Source of the DNA: CAWIMX01 sp963837345
GTDB lineage: Bacteria; Acidobacteriota; Vicinamibacteria; Vicinamibacterales; CAVVIG01
Length of the DNA stretch: 64,000 nt
Direction: 5' to 3'
Assembly (NCBI GenBank): GCA_963837345.1
Contig: CAWIMX010000001.1
Location: 372,001-436,000 of the forward strand
Positions 43,860 to 55,093 of the stretch are shown here, in pieces; position 1 is the stretch's first letter; each line of letters starts with the position of its first letter. The notes beneath the pieces are model-generated. The model worked only from the letters and a program-made list of their open reading frames with translations, searched no databases and was not told the DNA's origin. Made by a program: the position numbers and the translations under genes.

Positions 43860-43897
43860 TCAAAGACCGCCGAACCCGTCAAAGACCGCCGAACCCG
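43860..43897. repeat. 19-base tandem duplication in the rRNA spacer
   Basis: Two perfect head-to-tail copies of TCAAAGACCGCCGAACCCG. A third partial copy, GCCGCCGAAC, follows. Confidence 0.9.
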
Positions 43898-44005
43898 CGG
43901 GCCGCCGAACGTCTCGAGCCGCCCAGGGTACTTGCGAGCCGGGGCTCTCGGGGCCCGGGGCCCCCGGCGAGCTGCGACGCCTCCATGGCCCCGCTGCAAA
44001 CACAG

Positions 44006-44078
44006 TGGAGAATACCGGGCTCGAACCGGTGACCTCCTGGTTGCAAACCAGGCGCTCTCCCAGCTGAGCTAATTCCCC
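44006..44078 (-). tRNA. tRNA-Ala (TGC)
   Basis: Cloverleaf with acceptor GGGGAAT/ATTCTCC, D arm GCTC/GAGC, anticodon loop TTTGCAA and T loop TTCGAGC. CCA is not encoded. Classic rrn spacer tRNA. Confidence 0.97.
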
Positions 44079-44209
44079 GTATGAGTTGTGTGGTGCTCGA
44101 TTGGCGCGAAGGAAGGAACGTCAGGTGGTATTACGACCAAACCGCCTTCTTCGCACTAACCACGACGCAACCTCAATAAGCACTCCTTTAGAACTGACCG
44201 ACCCAAAGC

Positions 44210-44286
<77 letters not shown>

Positions 44287-44303
44287 CTGGAGTCTCACGT
44301 GCC

Positions 44304-44335
44304 GGTTCTCTCAAAACTAGATAGGCGTGCATGCC
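44304..44335. repeat. 16S processing stem, 3' arm
   Basis: Inverted copy of the 16S leader at 46148-46179 (shared AAAACTAGATAG core and GCGTGCA). Expected substrate of RNase III-type maturation of 16S. Confidence 0.8.
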
Positions 44336-44415
44336 CAGACAGCCACTGACAGCCAGATCGATCATCGAGTGTCCGGCAGAGGCGCGGTCGAAACCGACGC
44401 GTACCGGAAGGACTC

Positions 44416-45972
<1,557 letters not shown>

Positions 45973-46271
45973 AAGATCGTCGTCTCGCCCGATGGCGGAA
46001 CAACTCGTTTAACGCGAGGCCGATTGGCTCTGCGTTGTTCAACCCGTTCTGCTTTGTTGTGGTTCGCCGCCAGCCGCCGTCTCACGGGCTGACAAGGACG
46101 GTCGGCCGATTCCGCAGCGCCACACGCTGACTCTCATTGGCTGATGTGCTTGCACGCTCTATCTAGTTTTCAAAGAACCGACAACCGGTCGGCCAGGCCG
46201 CCCGGCATTCCTCCCGGTGCGCCACGATCACGTCCCGTGGCGCCTTTGACCGTCTTCAGGGGAACCTTCTA
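45973..46271 (-). other. rRNA operon leader
   Basis: About 300 bases of transcribed leader, no gene. Contains the 5' arm of the 16S stem (46148-46179) with the boxA-like GGTTCTTTGAAAACTAGATA. Between the promoter and tyrS (46301-46442) nothing further is seen. Confidence 0.75.
46148..46179. repeat. 16S processing stem, 5' arm
   Basis: Pairs with 44304-44335 across most of its length. Confidence 0.8.
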
Positions 46272-46300
46272 AGGTTACTAGAGGCGGCCCCCCGTGTCAA
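46272..46300 (-). promoter_or_regulatory. rRNA operon promoter
   Basis: Minus strand TTGACA (46300-46295), 17-base GC-rich spacer, TAACCT (46277-46272), about 300 bases before 16S. The -35 is perfect, the -10 weak. Confidence 0.65.
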
Positions 46301-46442
46301 GAAGATTTGCGCTCTCGCGTGAACTCTGCCGTCAGGAATCGCCGTGCAAGGCGGCCGGAAGAACCCGGCCTCAGTGGGATCACCTAGCGGACCGTCTCAA
46401 CTCCAAACGTCCGACCAGTCTAGGCCATTACCTCGGCAGCTG

Positions 46443-47744
46443 TCAAACTGCCGCGCCTTCGATCCGCACGAGATGCTGCTGCTTCCCGCCCTTCCGCAGA
46501 ACGAAAAACCGCCCGTGCAGCGCCCCATTCAGCTCCAGCCTCAGCCGTTCGTCCCCCACCCGCCGATCGTTCACGTACACGCCACCCCCGCGGATGAGCC
46601 GGGTCGCCTCGCTCTTCGATTTCGCCAGACCGCTGTCCACGAGCAGCTCCGTCAGCGGCATACCGGCCGCCAGACGCGCCGCCGACAGACTCGTGGACGG
46701 CACGTTGTCGAACACGCGCAGAAACGCCTCGACGCTCAGCGCCTGGACATCCCCCCCGAACATGGCCGTCGTGGCGCCCTCGGCACGCTCCACCTCCGCT
46801 CGGCCGTGCACGAGCGCCGTGACCTCGCGCGCCAGCACGCGCTGCGCGGCGCGCGCCTCGGGCGCCCGCCGCACCTCCACCTCCAGCTCCCCGATGGCGG
46901 GGCCGTCGAGAAAGGTGAAGAACTTCAGGTACTTGACGACGTCGCGATCGTCGGTATTCACCCAGAACTGATAAAACTCGTACGGCGAGGTCAGCGCCGG
47001 ATCGAGCCAGACCGCGCCCTCTTCCGTCTTGCCGAACTTCACCCCGCTCGCCGTGATCAGCAGAGGCATCACCAGACCGTGAACCCGCGTCCCGCGCAAC
47101 TTCCGCACGAGATCGATCCCGGCCGTGATGTTGCCCCACTGATCACTGCCCCCGATCTGCAGCGCGCACCGGTGGCGATCGAACAGCTGCAGGAAATCGT
47201 ACGCCTGCAGGAGCAGATAGCTGAACTCGGTGAAAGAAATGCCTTCCTCGCTTGCCAGCCGCCGGTGAACCGACTCCTTCTGCAGCAGGGAGTTGACGGT
47301 GAAATGCTTGCCGGTATCGCGCAGGAACGACATGAGGTCGATCGTGCCGAGCCAGTCCGCGTTGTCGAGGATGCGCGCTGAGGCGACGCCGGCGGTCGGG
47401 GCCAGGAACTGCTCGATCTGGCGGCGGATCCCGGCCACATTCGCCTCGAGGGCGTCGCGCGACAGCAATGGCCGCTCCTGCGACTTGCCGCTGGGGTCGC
47501 CGATGAGACCGGTGCCCCCGCCGATGATGGCGATTGGGGCGTGTCCCAGGCGCTGCATCCGCAGGAGCGCCACCAGCGGGAGCAGCGATCCGACGTGCAG
47601 ACTCGAGGCCGTCGGATCGAAGCCCACGTAGCCGGTGACCGATTCCCGTAGCGACAGCTCCGCCAGCCCATCGGTCACGTCGTACACGAGGCCGCGCGCG
47701 CGGAATTCGGCAACCAGATCGGAAGGCACGGGAGGGCTAATCAT
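46443..47744 (-). CDS. tyrS: Tyrosyl-tRNA synthetase TyrS
   Basis: 433 residues. HIGH-type motif in DPTASSLHVGSLLPL, tyrosine-binding QAYDFLQLFD and GGSDQWGNI, KMSKS-type loop KFGKTEEGAVW and a C-terminal S4 RNA-binding domain (LTELLVDSGLAKSKSEATRLI). It charges tRNA-Tyr. The KFGK form marks the TyrRS class common in Gram-negative bacteria. No Shine-Dalgarno before the ATG; a TATGAT overlaps it. Confidence 0.97.
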   Translation of the reverse strand: MISPPVPSDLVAEFRARGLVYDVTDGLAELSLRESVTGYVGFDPTASSLHVGSLLPLVALLRMQRLGHAPIAIIGGGTGLIGDPSGKSQERPLLSRDALEANVAGIRRQIEQFLAPTAGVASARILDNADWLGTIDLMSFLRDTGKHFTVNSLLQKESVHRRLASEEGISFTEFSYLLLQAYDFLQLFDRHRCALQIGGSDQWGNITAGIDLVRKLRGTRVHGLVMPLLITASGVKFGKTEEGAVWLDPALTSPYEFYQFWVNTDDRDVVKYLKFFTFLDGPAIGELEVEVRRAPEARAAQRVLAREVTALVHGRAEVERAEGATTAMFGGDVQALSVEAFLRVFDNVPSTSLSAARLAAGMPLTELLVDSGLAKSKSEATRLIRGGGVYVNDRRVGDERLRLELNGALHGRFFVLRKGGKQQHLVRIEGAAV

Positions 47745-47796
47745 ACCGAATCGTCGGGCGTGGCGGCGCGCCGGCCGTTGCCGCTAACATGGGCGC

Positions 47797-48651
47797 ATGG
47801 CGGTCACACGGCGGGCCCTGCTGAAAGGCCTCATCGGCGGCGGAGTCGGCGTGGTAGCCGGGCCGGCTGCCTACGGCTACCTGTACGCCCGCCGCCAGCT
47901 GGACGTCACGCGGGCCACCGTCCCGGTCGTCGATCTGCCCGACGCGCTCGCCGGCCTGCGCATCGGCCTCCTGACCGACCTCCATCGCAGCCAGTGGGTC
48001 TCGACGGCCGATCTCGCCCATGCGGCGGCCACGCTGATGGCCGAACGGCCCGACCTGATCGTCCTCGGCGGCGACTACGTGACGTGGGGTGATCGCACCT
48101 ACGTGGAGCCCGCGGCCGAAGGACTGTCCGCGCTCTCGGCTCCCCACGGCGTGTTCGGCATCCTGGGCAATCACGACGACGACCACGACATGCCGTCGGC
48201 GCTCGCCGCGCGAGGCGTCGAGATGCTCAAGGATGCCCGCACGAGCCGCACCATTCGCGGGACCACCGTCAATCTGGTCGGGATCCGGTTCTGGACCAAG
48301 CGTGCCGATCACATCGGCGCCATCATCGGCGAGCCGGACGGCACGACGATCCTCCTCGCGCACGATCCACGGCGACTGAGCGAGGCGGCCATGCTCGAGG
48401 TTCCACTCGTCCTGTCGGGGCACACACACGGCGGACAGATCGTGCTGCCCATTCTGGGAGCCGTGGCGGCGCAGAAGTTTCCAGTGGTCGCGGGGCTGGG
48501 TCGACGCCATCGGACCACGGTCTTCGTGAGCCGCGGGGTCGGGACGGTCTACGTGCCCGTGCGCCTCAACTGCCCGCCGGAGGTGGCTATTCTCACGCTA
48601 GCTCGGGCGTCGAACGAAGCGTCGTCCGTCGACGCGCCACCCACCGTCTAG
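47797..48651 (+). CDS. Tat-exported metallophosphoesterase (YaeI/YkuE type)
   Basis: 284 residues. A Tat-like signal with TRRALLKGL precedes a hydrophobic stretch. Metal motifs: LLTDLHRSQW, LGGDYVTWGD, GILGNHDD, and SGHTHGGQI. The family acts on envelope phosphodiesters or lipid intermediates. The 3' end overlaps purN tail to tail by 54 bases, which is long but both frames are conserved. Confidence 0.93.
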   Translation: MAVTRRALLKGLIGGGVGVVAGPAAYGYLYARRQLDVTRATVPVVDLPDALAGLRIGLLTDLHRSQWVSTADLAHAAATLMAERPDLIVLGGDYVTWGDRTYVEPAAEGLSALSAPHGVFGILGNHDDDHDMPSALAARGVEMLKDARTSRTIRGTTVNLVGIRFWTKRADHIGAIIGEPDGTTILLAHDPRRLSEAAMLEVPLVLSGHTHGGQIVLPILGAVAAQKFPVVAGLGRRHRTTVFVSRGVGTVYVPVRLNCPPEVAILTLARASNEASSVDAPPTV

Positions 48652-49209
48652 CACGAGCCCGATCGCGTGCGGATAGATGCGGTGCTCTTCGACGAGAATC
48701 CGCGCCGACAGCGATTCCACGGTGTCGTCCTCGAGAACCGGCACCGGGGCCTGGATGACAATTGGCCCCGCGTCGAGCTCGGCCGTGACCAGATGCACCG
48801 TCGCTCCGCTCACCCGCACGCCGTACTCGAGCGCTTGACGCTGCGCCTCGAGACCCGGAAATGCCGGCAGCAATGACGGATGAACGTTCAGGATGCGTTC
48901 GGGAAACGCCTCGAGCAGGGGCGGCCCGACGAGCCGCATGAAACCCGCCAGACAGACCAGGTCCACCTCGCGCTCCCGGAGGATGTCGGCGATCCGCTGA
49001 TCGTAGGCTTCGCGCCCGCGGCATTCGTGCGGCTGGAGGCAGCACGTCTCGAGGCCGGCGGCCTGTGCACGCGCCACGCCGGCCGCGTCGGGGCGGTTCG
49101 AGAGGACGAGCGCGATCGAGGCGTCGAGTTGACCGGCGTCGATGCTGTCGATGATCGACTGCAGGTTCGAGCCTCGCCCCGAGATCAGGACGCCGATGCG
49201 CCGAGTCAC
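48598..49209 (-). CDS. purN: Phosphoribosylglycinamide formyltransferase PurN
   Basis: 203 residues. Formyl-folate-dependent step 3 of purine synthesis. GVLISGRGSNLQSIID opens the protein, MRLVGPPLLEAF and NVHPSLLPAFPG give the catalytic His region, and TVHLVTAELDAGPII the catalytic Asp. Starts inside the last bases of purM. Confidence 0.97.
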   Translation of the reverse strand: MTRRIGVLISGRGSNLQSIIDSIDAGQLDASIALVLSNRPDAAGVARAQAAGLETCCLQPHECRGREAYDQRIADILREREVDLVCLAGFMRLVGPPLLEAFPERILNVHPSLLPAFPGLEAQRQALEYGVRVSGATVHLVTAELDAGPIVIQAPVPVLEDDTVESLSARILVEEHRIYPHAIGLVLDGGWRVDGRRFVRRPS

Positions 49210-50228
49210 GACGGGATGTAGCGGACCACCCGCTCGCCGGCAATGACCCGGCCGATCGGCACGACGGCCTCGGTTCCGCGTCGTGCCAGCGCCTCGCCGA
49301 CATCGACGGCGGCGACAATGGCCACCAGTCCGATTCCCATGTTGAAGGCCCGGAACATCTCGGCGTCCGCGACACGCCCCCGCTCCGCGATCAGCCGGAA
49401 GAGCGGCGGCACCGGCCAGGTGCGCCGATCGATTTCAACGGCGCAGCCCGCCGGCAGGATGCGGGGAATGTTCTCGGTGAGCCCCCCGCCCGTCACGTGC
49501 GCCATCCCCTTGATCAACCCGTCGCGAAGAAGGGGCCGCATCGCCGACAGATACGAGCGATGCGGCGCCAGGAGGGCGTCCGCAATGGTGGTCCCAAGAT
49601 CCGGGACATACGTCTCCGGGGCCAGCGCACAGGCATCGAACAGCACGTGCCTGGCCAGCGAGTACCCGTTCGTGTGCAGGCCGGTCGACGGCAGCCCCAG
49701 GACGACGTCGCCGGGCGTGATGCCTGCGCCGTCGATCAACTGGCGCCGCTCCACCACCCCGACGATGAAGCCGGCCATGTCGTATTCGCCGTCGGCGTAA
49801 AAACCAGGCATCTCGGCCGTCTCGCCGCCGATGAGCGCGCACGCGTTCTCCCGACACCCTCGCGCGATACCGGACACGACCTGTTCGGCGACAGCCGGCG
49901 AGAGCCGCCCGGTGCCGAGATAGTCGAGAAAGAACAACGGCTCCGCGCCCTGCACGAGAATGTCGTTCACGCAATGATTGACGAGATCGGCGCCCACCGT
50001 GTCGTGGCGGCCGGTCAGAAACGCCACCTTGAGCTTCGTGCCGACACCGTCTGCGCTCGACACGAGCAGCGGTTCGCGATACCTGGCCGTATCGAGCCGA
50101 AACAGTCCGCCGAACGATCCGATGTCCGACAGGACGCCCGGCGTGAACGTGGCACGCGCCAGCGACCGGATCCGCCGGACCGTCTCATTGCCGGCGTCGA
50201 TGTCCACTCCCGACTGGCGATAGTCCAT
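49206..50228 (-). CDS. purM: Phosphoribosylformylglycinamidine cyclo-ligase PurM
   Basis: 340 residues. AIR synthetase: YRQSGVDIDAGNETV, SADGVGTKLKVAF, HCVNDILVQGAEPLFFLDY, GGETAEMPGFY and HVTGGGLTENIPRIL are all in order. It lies 9 bases after the HEAT-repeat gene and overlaps purN by 4. Confidence 0.98.
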   Translation of the reverse strand: MDYRQSGVDIDAGNETVRRIRSLARATFTPGVLSDIGSFGGLFRLDTARYREPLLVSSADGVGTKLKVAFLTGRHDTVGADLVNHCVNDILVQGAEPLFFLDYLGTGRLSPAVAEQVVSGIARGCRENACALIGGETAEMPGFYADGEYDMAGFIVGVVERRQLIDGAGITPGDVVLGLPSTGLHTNGYSLARHVLFDACALAPETYVPDLGTTIADALLAPHRSYLSAMRPLLRDGLIKGMAHVTGGGLTENIPRILPAGCAVEIDRRTWPVPPLFRLIAERGRVADAEMFRAFNMGIGLVAIVAAVDVGEALARRGTEAVVPIGRVIAGERVVRYIPS

Positions 50229-50237
50229 GCCCTCTTC

Positions 50238-51434
50238 TCAGAAATCCAGCTTCGTGATGAGCGTCTGCATCAGCGCGCGCCGGGTGGATCCCTCGTCGGA
50301 TTCCCAGTAGGTGCGACGTGCCAGGGCAAAGAACCGTTCCTTGTCGAGATCCTCCTCCAGCATGTCGAAGCCCTCCCCGAGGAGGCCAACGGCTGCGGCC
50401 TGATCGCGTCGGGCTTCGAGCACCGACAGCATGAGGGGCGTGTTCCGCAGCGCGACGGCGCCGAGGGCCAGCGCGACGGGCGCGCGCGTCGGATCGCGCG
50501 AGGGGATGCCGACGTCGAAGAGGGCGTCGACGGCGCCCTCCCGGCCGGCGGTCCCGAGCGTTCCGAGTCCGGCGGCCGCCGCACGCAGCAATTCCTGAAA
50601 GCCGGGGTTCGCGTCCGCAAACGTCAGCGTCTCCACCAGATAGCGCTGATGCGTGTCGCAGTTCACGCCCAGGCGGCAGATGGCGGCGGCAATCGCCGGC
50701 TGCCGGTCGCGGGGCGCGGAGCGCTGCAGCCCCGCCAGAATCTCGAGCGCCCGGGGATCGCCCATCTGCCCGAGCGCCACGGCGGCATCGTCCTGCAAGG
50801 GACCATCGAGTCCGGCGACCGCGGCTACGGCATCGAAGGCGTACGCGGCACGATAGTCGCCGAGCGCTTCGATGACGACGCTGCGAAAGAAGTCCTCGCC
50901 CCGGCCGACCTCACGCACGAGCGCCTGACGCAGTCCGGGAATAGCCTGCTGGGCGGCGAGAGCGGCGAGCGCCCGGATCAGGGCCGGCCGCACGAATTCC
51001 GCCACCTCGGTGTCCAGCTTGCTCATGAGCGCCGGCGCCATCGCGGGATCGGGATGATGTTCGTAGTAGCTGTACGCCACGGTGCGCAGGCGATCGTTCG
51101 GGCTCTCGAGCGACTCGCGCATCGCATCTTTCTCGCGAGGGTCGTTGAAGCCCGTCAGCAGCACGAGCGCGCGGTAGCGCACGTAGCCGTCGGCGTGTTC
51201 GGCCACCGCCTGCAGGAGCGCGGGCACGGCCTGCGCCGGCGCTGTCCGTCGGATCGTGCGGGACGCCTCGACGCGGACGTCGTAATCGAGGCGTCCGAGG
51301 TTGTCGATCGCCGCTCGCAGTTCGGCCGCCGACACGGCTTGAGCGGCAGGCGGCTCCTGCGCGCCGGTCGCCACGCAGGCGAGGACGCAGACCAGACCGG
51401 CAGCGGCAAGCGCCGAAGGCCCATGCGAACTCAC
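50238..51434 (-). CDS. Exported HEAT-repeat protein inside the purine cluster
   Basis: 398 residues. An N-terminal signal segment (SALAAAGLVCVLACVATGA) contains VLAC, a possible lipobox, though the n-region lacks Lys/Arg. HEAT-like helical repeats follow: VPALLQAVAEHADGYVRYRAL, YAFDAVAAVAGLDGPLQDDAAVALGQMG and others. The GTG start overlaps the purF stop (GTGA) and purM follows 9 bases on, so it is co-translated with cytosolic purine enzymes although it looks exported. I know no purine role for it. Confidence 0.85.
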   Translation of the reverse strand: MSSHGPSALAAAGLVCVLACVATGAQEPPAAQAVSAAELRAAIDNLGRLDYDVRVEASRTIRRTAPAQAVPALLQAVAEHADGYVRYRALVLLTGFNDPREKDAMRESLESPNDRLRTVAYSYYEHHPDPAMAPALMSKLDTEVAEFVRPALIRALAALAAQQAIPGLRQALVREVGRGEDFFRSVVIEALGDYRAAYAFDAVAAVAGLDGPLQDDAAVALGQMGDPRALEILAGLQRSAPRDRQPAIAAAICRLGVNCDTHQRYLVETLTFADANPGFQELLRAAAAGLGTLGTAGREGAVDALFDVGIPSRDPTRAPVALALGAVALRNTPLMLSVLEARRDQAAAVGLLGEGFDMLEEDLDKERFFALARRTYWESDEGSTRRALMQTLITKLDF

Positions 51435-52855
51435 TTGATCACAGGTTCCTTGTCGAGCTTGAGCGCGAGCTGCAGGTAGCCCGCCTCATCGCGCGGGAAC
51501 TCGACCGGGTACTGCCCCGTATAGCACGAGCTGCAGTATCGGGACTGCCCGGATCCCACCGCTTCCATGAGGCCCTCGAGGCTCAGATAAGCCACGCTGT
51601 CGGCGCTCAGATACGTGCGGATCTCGTCCAGCGTGTGCGTCGCCGCGATGAGCTCGGAACGTCGAGGCGTATCCACGCCGTAGAAGCACGGAGAGATGGT
51701 CGGTGGACAGCTGATGCGGACATGGACCTCGCGAGCACCAGCCGATCGCACCATCTTCACGATCTTCCGGCTCGTCGTGCCGCGGACGATCGAATCATCG
51801 ACCAACACGACGCGTCGTCCCTCCAGAATGCTCCGGACGGGATTGAGCTTCACCTTCACGCCGAAGTGCCGAATCGCCGACTCGGGCTCGATGAAGGTGC
51901 GCCCGACGTAGTGGTTGCGAATGAGGCCCATCCTGAGGGGCACGCCGGACGCCTCGGCATAGCCCATGGCGGCGCACACTCCGGAATCCGGCACGGGGAC
52001 GACGGCGTCCGCGTCCACCGGCTGCTCGCGGGCGAGGATGCGGCCGAGGTTCGTGCGCACCTCGTTCACGCTCTGGCCGAAGACATAGCTGTCGGGCCTG
52101 GCAAAGTACACGTGCTCGAACACGCAGTGATTGATGGGAGCGGGGGGAAACGGCTTGATGGTCCGTAGCCCTTCGCGGCTGATCACCAGCACTTCGCCGG
52201 GCTCGATCTCCCGCTCGTAGGTGGCGCCAATCAGGTCCATGGCGCAGGTTTCCGAGGCGACCACCCAGCCGCCGTCGAGGCGGCCGAGCGCGAGAGGCCT
52301 GAACCCGTGCGGATCCCGCGCCGCGACGAGCCGATCCTTCGTGAGCAGCGCGAGCGAATACGCGCCCTGCACCTGCGCAATCGATTCGATGATCGCGTCT
52401 TCCACGGCTGCCGCGCGCGAGCGGGCGTAGAGGTGCAGCACGACCTCCGTGTCGCTACCCGACTGGAAAATCGACCCGTCACGGACGAGCTCGTCCCGCA
52501 GTTCGCGGGCGTTCACCAGGTTGCCATTGTGGCAGATGGCGATCTGACCGTGCGCGCAGTCGATGAGAATCGGCTGTGCGTTCGACAGCCGGCTTTCGCC
52601 CGCGGTCGAATACCGCACGTGACCGATCGCGGAGGTGCCCGGCAGCTGCACCAGCGCAGCGCTGTCGAAGGTGTCGGCCACGTGGCCCATGGCGCGGATC
52701 ACGCGCACGTGATGGCCGTCGGCGGCGGCGATGCCGGCACTTTCCTGGCCGCGATGCTGCAATGCGTACAGCCCGAGGTACGTCATGTTGGCCGCCTCCG
52801 GATGGCCGAAGACGCCGAAGACGCCGCATTCCTCGTGCCACTTGTCGAAGCTCAC
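51431..52855 (-). CDS. purF: Amidophosphoribosyltransferase PurF
   Basis: 474 residues. First committed step of purine synthesis. A short propeptide (VSFDKWHEE) precedes the N-terminal nucleophile in CGVFGVFG. The Ntn glutaminase domain has YSTAGES and CHNGNLVNA; the PRPP loop is VVLVDDSIVRGTTS. Cys residues in VRISCPPT, YCSSCYTG point to a 4Fe-4S type enzyme as in Bacillus. The GTG start overlaps the purL stop. Confidence 0.98.
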   Translation of the reverse strand: MSFDKWHEECGVFGVFGHPEAANMTYLGLYALQHRGQESAGIAAADGHHVRVIRAMGHVADTFDSAALVQLPGTSAIGHVRYSTAGESRLSNAQPILIDCAHGQIAICHNGNLVNARELRDELVRDGSIFQSGSDTEVVLHLYARSRAAAVEDAIIESIAQVQGAYSLALLTKDRLVAARDPHGFRPLALGRLDGGWVVASETCAMDLIGATYEREIEPGEVLVISREGLRTIKPFPPAPINHCVFEHVYFARPDSYVFGQSVNEVRTNLGRILAREQPVDADAVVPVPDSGVCAAMGYAEASGVPLRMGLIRNHYVGRTFIEPESAIRHFGVKVKLNPVRSILEGRRVVLVDDSIVRGTTSRKIVKMVRSAGAREVHVRISCPPTISPCFYGVDTPRRSELIAATHTLDEIRTYLSADSVAYLSLEGLMEAVGSGQSRYCSSCYTGQYPVEFPRDEAGYLQLALKLDKEPVIK

Positions 52856-55093
52856 GCGACCTTCTTCCCCAGAAACCGATCGAGCCCCATCGACCACGCC
52901 CGTTCTGCCTCGGCCACCGGGACGTCAATGGCAGGTTTCCCGTCCACGACGATGCGAAGGGCCGTGCCGCCGGTCCGACCGATGAGCGTCGCCGGCACGC
53001 CCGCCGCGGCGGCGCGTGCCAGCACGTCGGAGGCCTTCGACGCGGCGACCGAGACGACGATTCGCGACGCCGATTCGCCGAAGAGCGCGGCGGCCAGGTT
53101 GATCGGGTCGCCCGAGGCGACGCGCACGCCGACCATCGACACGTCCGCACCGAGTCCGCCGGTTCCGAAACAGCACTCCGCCAGCGTTACCGCCAGGCCC
53201 CCGTCCGAGCAATCGTGCGCCGAGCGGATCGCCCGATCGGCGGCCAGGGCCACCGTCAGGTCCTGCAGCGCGCGCTCCCGGGCCAAGTCAATCGACGGCG
53301 GCGCCCCCTGCACGATTCCGAGCGCGATCTTCAGGGTACTCGGTTCCGCCCAGCTCCCCGAGACCCTCTCCGAGAAGCACGATCGCGTCGCCTTCCTCGC
53401 GGAAGCGCCGGTCGAGGGCACGGTCCACGTCCTCGAGCAATCCCACGACGCCAATGACCGGTGTTGGATAGATGGCACGCCCGTCGGTTTCGTTGTAGAG
53501 AGAGACGTTCCCCCCGGTGATGGGGACGTCCAGCGCCCGGCACGCCGCCCCGATGCCTTCGACGGCCCTGGCGAACTGCCACATGATCGCGGGTCGCTCG
53601 GGATTGCCGAAGTTCAGGCAGTTGGTGCCGCCGAGAGGCCGGGCGCCGGCGCACACGACGTTGCGGGCGGCCTCGGCGACGGCGAGCACGGCGCCGCGGT
53701 AGGGATCCAGGTACGCATAGCGGCCGTTGCCGTCGACCGACAGCGCGAGCGCCCGGCGGGTGCCCTTGATCCGCACCACGCCGGCACCGAGGCCCGGAAG
53801 GCTCGCCGTGTTGGTCTGCACCATGTGATCGTACTGCCGGTAGACCCCGTGCTTGCTCGCGATCGTCGGCGAGGCGAGCAGGTCGAGCAATGCCGCGCCC
53901 GGCGCCGGCGCTGATCCGAGCGCATCGAGGTCCAACTGCTGGGCGCCGGCCAGATACTCCGGCCGCGTCATCGGCCGCTCGTACACCGGGGCCTCGTCGG
54001 TCAGCGCGCGATTCGGGATCTCCGCCACGACGAGGCCGCGCTCCTTGACGCGCAACATCCCATCCGCCGTGACCACGCCGATCCGGACGGCGTGCAGGTC
54101 CCACTTCTCGAAGATCCGTTCGACGTCGGCTTCGCGCCCGCGCTTGACCACGAGCAGCATCCGCTCCTGCGACTCCGACAACATGATCTCGTAGGGCGTC
54201 ATGCCCGTCTCGCGCTGCGGCACCAGCGCGACATCGATCTCCACGCCTGCACCGCCCCGCGAGCCCATCTCGGTCGTCGAACAGGTGAGGCCGGCGGCGC
54301 CCATGTCCTGAATACCGATCAGGGCGTCGGTCTTCATCACCTCGAGGCAGGCCTCCAGCAGCAGCTTCTCCATGAAGGGATCGCCGACCTGCACGGCGGG
54401 ACGCTTCTCGGCCGACTTCTCGTCGAACTCCGCCGACGCCATCGTGGCCCCGTGAATGCCGTCGCGCCCGGTCTTCGCCCCGACGTAGTAGACCGCGTTG
54501 CCGAGGCCGGAGGCCACGCCCTTGATGATGTCCGAGGCCGGCGCAATCCCCAGGCAGAACACATTGACCAGCGGATTGCCGGCGTAGCAGGGTTCGAACG
54601 CGATCTCGCCGCCCACGGTCGGGATGCCGATGCTGTTGCCGTAGCCGGCGATGCCCGCCACGACGCCGTTCACGAGACGCTGGGTCGCCGGCGATTCGAG
54701 CGGTCCGAAGCGCAGCGCATTCAGGAGCGCGATCGGGCGGGCGCCCATCGTGAAAATATCCCGAATGATGCCGCCCACGCCGGTCGCCGCACCCTGGTAC
54801 GGCTCGATGAACGACGGATGATTGTGCGACTCGATCTTGAAGACGGCGGCCAGGCCTTCGCCGATGTCGACGGCGCCGGCATTCTCGCCGGGTCCCTGCA
54901 GCACCTGCGGCCCACGCGTCGGCAGCGTCTTGAGATGGACGCGCGAACTCTTGTAGCTGCAGTGTTCGGACCACATCACCGAAAAGATGCCGAGCTCGGT
55001 CAGGTTCGGCTCGCGGCCCATGTACGCGACGATGCGCTCGTACTCGTCGGGCTTCAGGCCATGCCGCTCGATCGTCTGCGCATCAATCGTCAT
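52852..55093 (-). CDS. purL: Phosphoribosylformylglycinamidine synthase subunit PurL, with one apparent +1 frameshift
   Basis: The small form of PurL works with PurS and PurQ. Nearly all of it reads in one frame: MWSEHCSYKSSR, KIESHNHPSFIEPYQGAATGVGG (key part HNHPS), GDPFMEKLLLEACLE and TGGNVSLYNET. After LGELGGTEY an extra C at about 53334-53336 (GAG TAC C CTG AAG) switches frame; the next frame continues LKIALGIVQG, SAHDCSDGGLAVTLAE and ends GLDRFLGKKVA. Total length is a multiple of three plus one; removal of one base gives 746 residues. Starts ATG overlapping the purQ stop (TGATG). Confidence 0.92.

Larger units (their letters stand above)
43596..44005 (-). other. Spacer between tRNA-Ala and 23S
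   Basis: 410 bases without a gene. It holds the 5' arm of the 23S processing stem (43752-43790), preceded by a TCTTTGACAACTGAATA boxA-like leader seen in many rrn operons, and a 19-base tandem duplication at 43860-43897. Confidence 0.8.
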
